In this document: in pieces, positions 63,718 to 64,000 of the stretch
Layout: every line of letters starts with the position of its first letter
How positions within the stretch are numbered: position 1 is the first letter of the stretch
Assembly: GCF_003443675.1 (NCBI RefSeq)
Contig: NZ_CP031963.1
Location: 2,875,501 to 2,939,500, forward strand
Origin: Aquimarina sp. BL5
Lineage (GTDB): Bacteria; Bacteroidota; Bacteroidia; Flavobacteriales; Flavobacteriaceae
Reading direction: 5' to 3'
Length of the DNA: 64,000 nt
Made by a program: the position numbers and the translations under genes
Notes under the pieces: generated by a model
Told to the model about the DNA's origin: nothing
Seen by the model: only the letters and a program-made list of their open reading frames with translations
Database searches by the model: none

Positions 63718-64000
63718 AAGTAATAATTTAAAAAATGATTAAGCCCTGAACATTTTACGACACTCAAGGTTTGTGTCCATTCCAATACCCCACATTTGAT
63801 TTATTATTCCCTGTATCACTGTCATTTATATTTAAAAACTCACAGGTCTACATACCATCAATGCAAGAATTGAAAAACATAACAGGGAATTTTTACTTTT
63901 TTTTCAAATTCTTTTTTTAATTACTTTTAGCATATCTAAAAAACATTAGAGATTTCCATACAAAATGCTGGAACAATCAATACAAAAATTTGAGAGGAAA
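63718..64000. other. Right edge upstream of the peptide genes; no gene seen
   Basis: 283 bases. It should contain the promoter of the peptide unit. On the minus strand a 20-codon fragment ending NVGYWNGHKP (about 63770-63830) hints at a decayed peptide gene, but it has no start and I do not call it. Confidence 0.35.

Noticed and set aside
63770..63830. Fragment encoding NVGYWNGHKP upstream of the peptide genes
   Set aside because: Too short, no start codon, and no leader; at most a relic.
1..64000. Insertion sequences, prophage or integron features
   Set aside because: No transposase, integrase or phage structural gene is present on either strand; repeats seen are coding or small palindromes.

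Overview
The window looks like chromosomal DNA of a marine, alga-degrading member of the Flavobacteriaceae; an Aquimarina-like genus is my guess, not something the sequence proves. The grounds are strongly AT-rich DNA, SusC-type TonB receptors, a hybrid two-component regulator, at least eight proteins with type IX secretion (T9SS) C-terminal signals, a PorP/SprF partner protein, and TAnnTTTG promoter boxes.

Layout. (1) 1-5664, minus strand: the N-terminal part of a SusC-like receptor that runs off the left edge, preceded by a hybrid two-component regulator. (2) 6249-14886, plus strand: a uronate catabolic operon with an SDR mannonate/fructuronate oxidoreductase, uxuA, kduI, kduD, a DUF4861 lipoprotein, a wrecked kdgK remnant, an eda-like aldolase and a three-gene TRAP transporter. 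(3) 15078-39746, minus strand: eight large secreted T9SS enzymes. They are a G8-domain beta-helix protein, a PL28-like lyase, a DUF5060/TIM-barrel enzyme, a BNR_4 (PL24/PL25-type) lyase, a PF14099-type lyase, two PL14-type lyases and a GH5 plus beta-helix fusion. Seven of the eight carry the same roughly 125-residue Cys-bracketed module just before the sorting domain. (4) 40616-49235, minus: a PorP/SprF protein and a 2566-residue DUF285-repeat adhesin-like protein with a type B sorting domain, followed by a TPR/AraC regulator. (5) 51442-62167: mostly housekeeping genes (NADP-type isocitrate dehydrogenase, a small broken gene, an exported small protein and SPFH lipoprotein, tRNA-Leu, prs, rplY/ctc, pth, ribF, an HTTM protein and a sensor kinase). 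(6) 62610-63717, minus: an M23 peptidase and two small Cys-rich peptides with a double-glycine-type leader.

How it may work together: the regulator at 1558-5664 would sense an oligouronide and induce the SusC system, the secreted lyases and the catabolic operon. The lyases would produce unsaturated uronides. KduI and KduD would turn the unsaturated ends into 2-keto-3-deoxygluconate, while the mannonate route would handle saturated glucuronate or fructuronate. The mix of ulvan-lyase-like, glucuronan/alginate-lyase-like and cellulase-like modules fits a green-algal cell wall (ulvan, glucuronan, cellulose) best, but this is inference. No sulfatase, GH105, GH78 or SusD is visible here; SusD is expected just left of the window. 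The 2-keto-3-deoxygluconate kinase step is missing from the operon because kdgK is reduced to a remnant.
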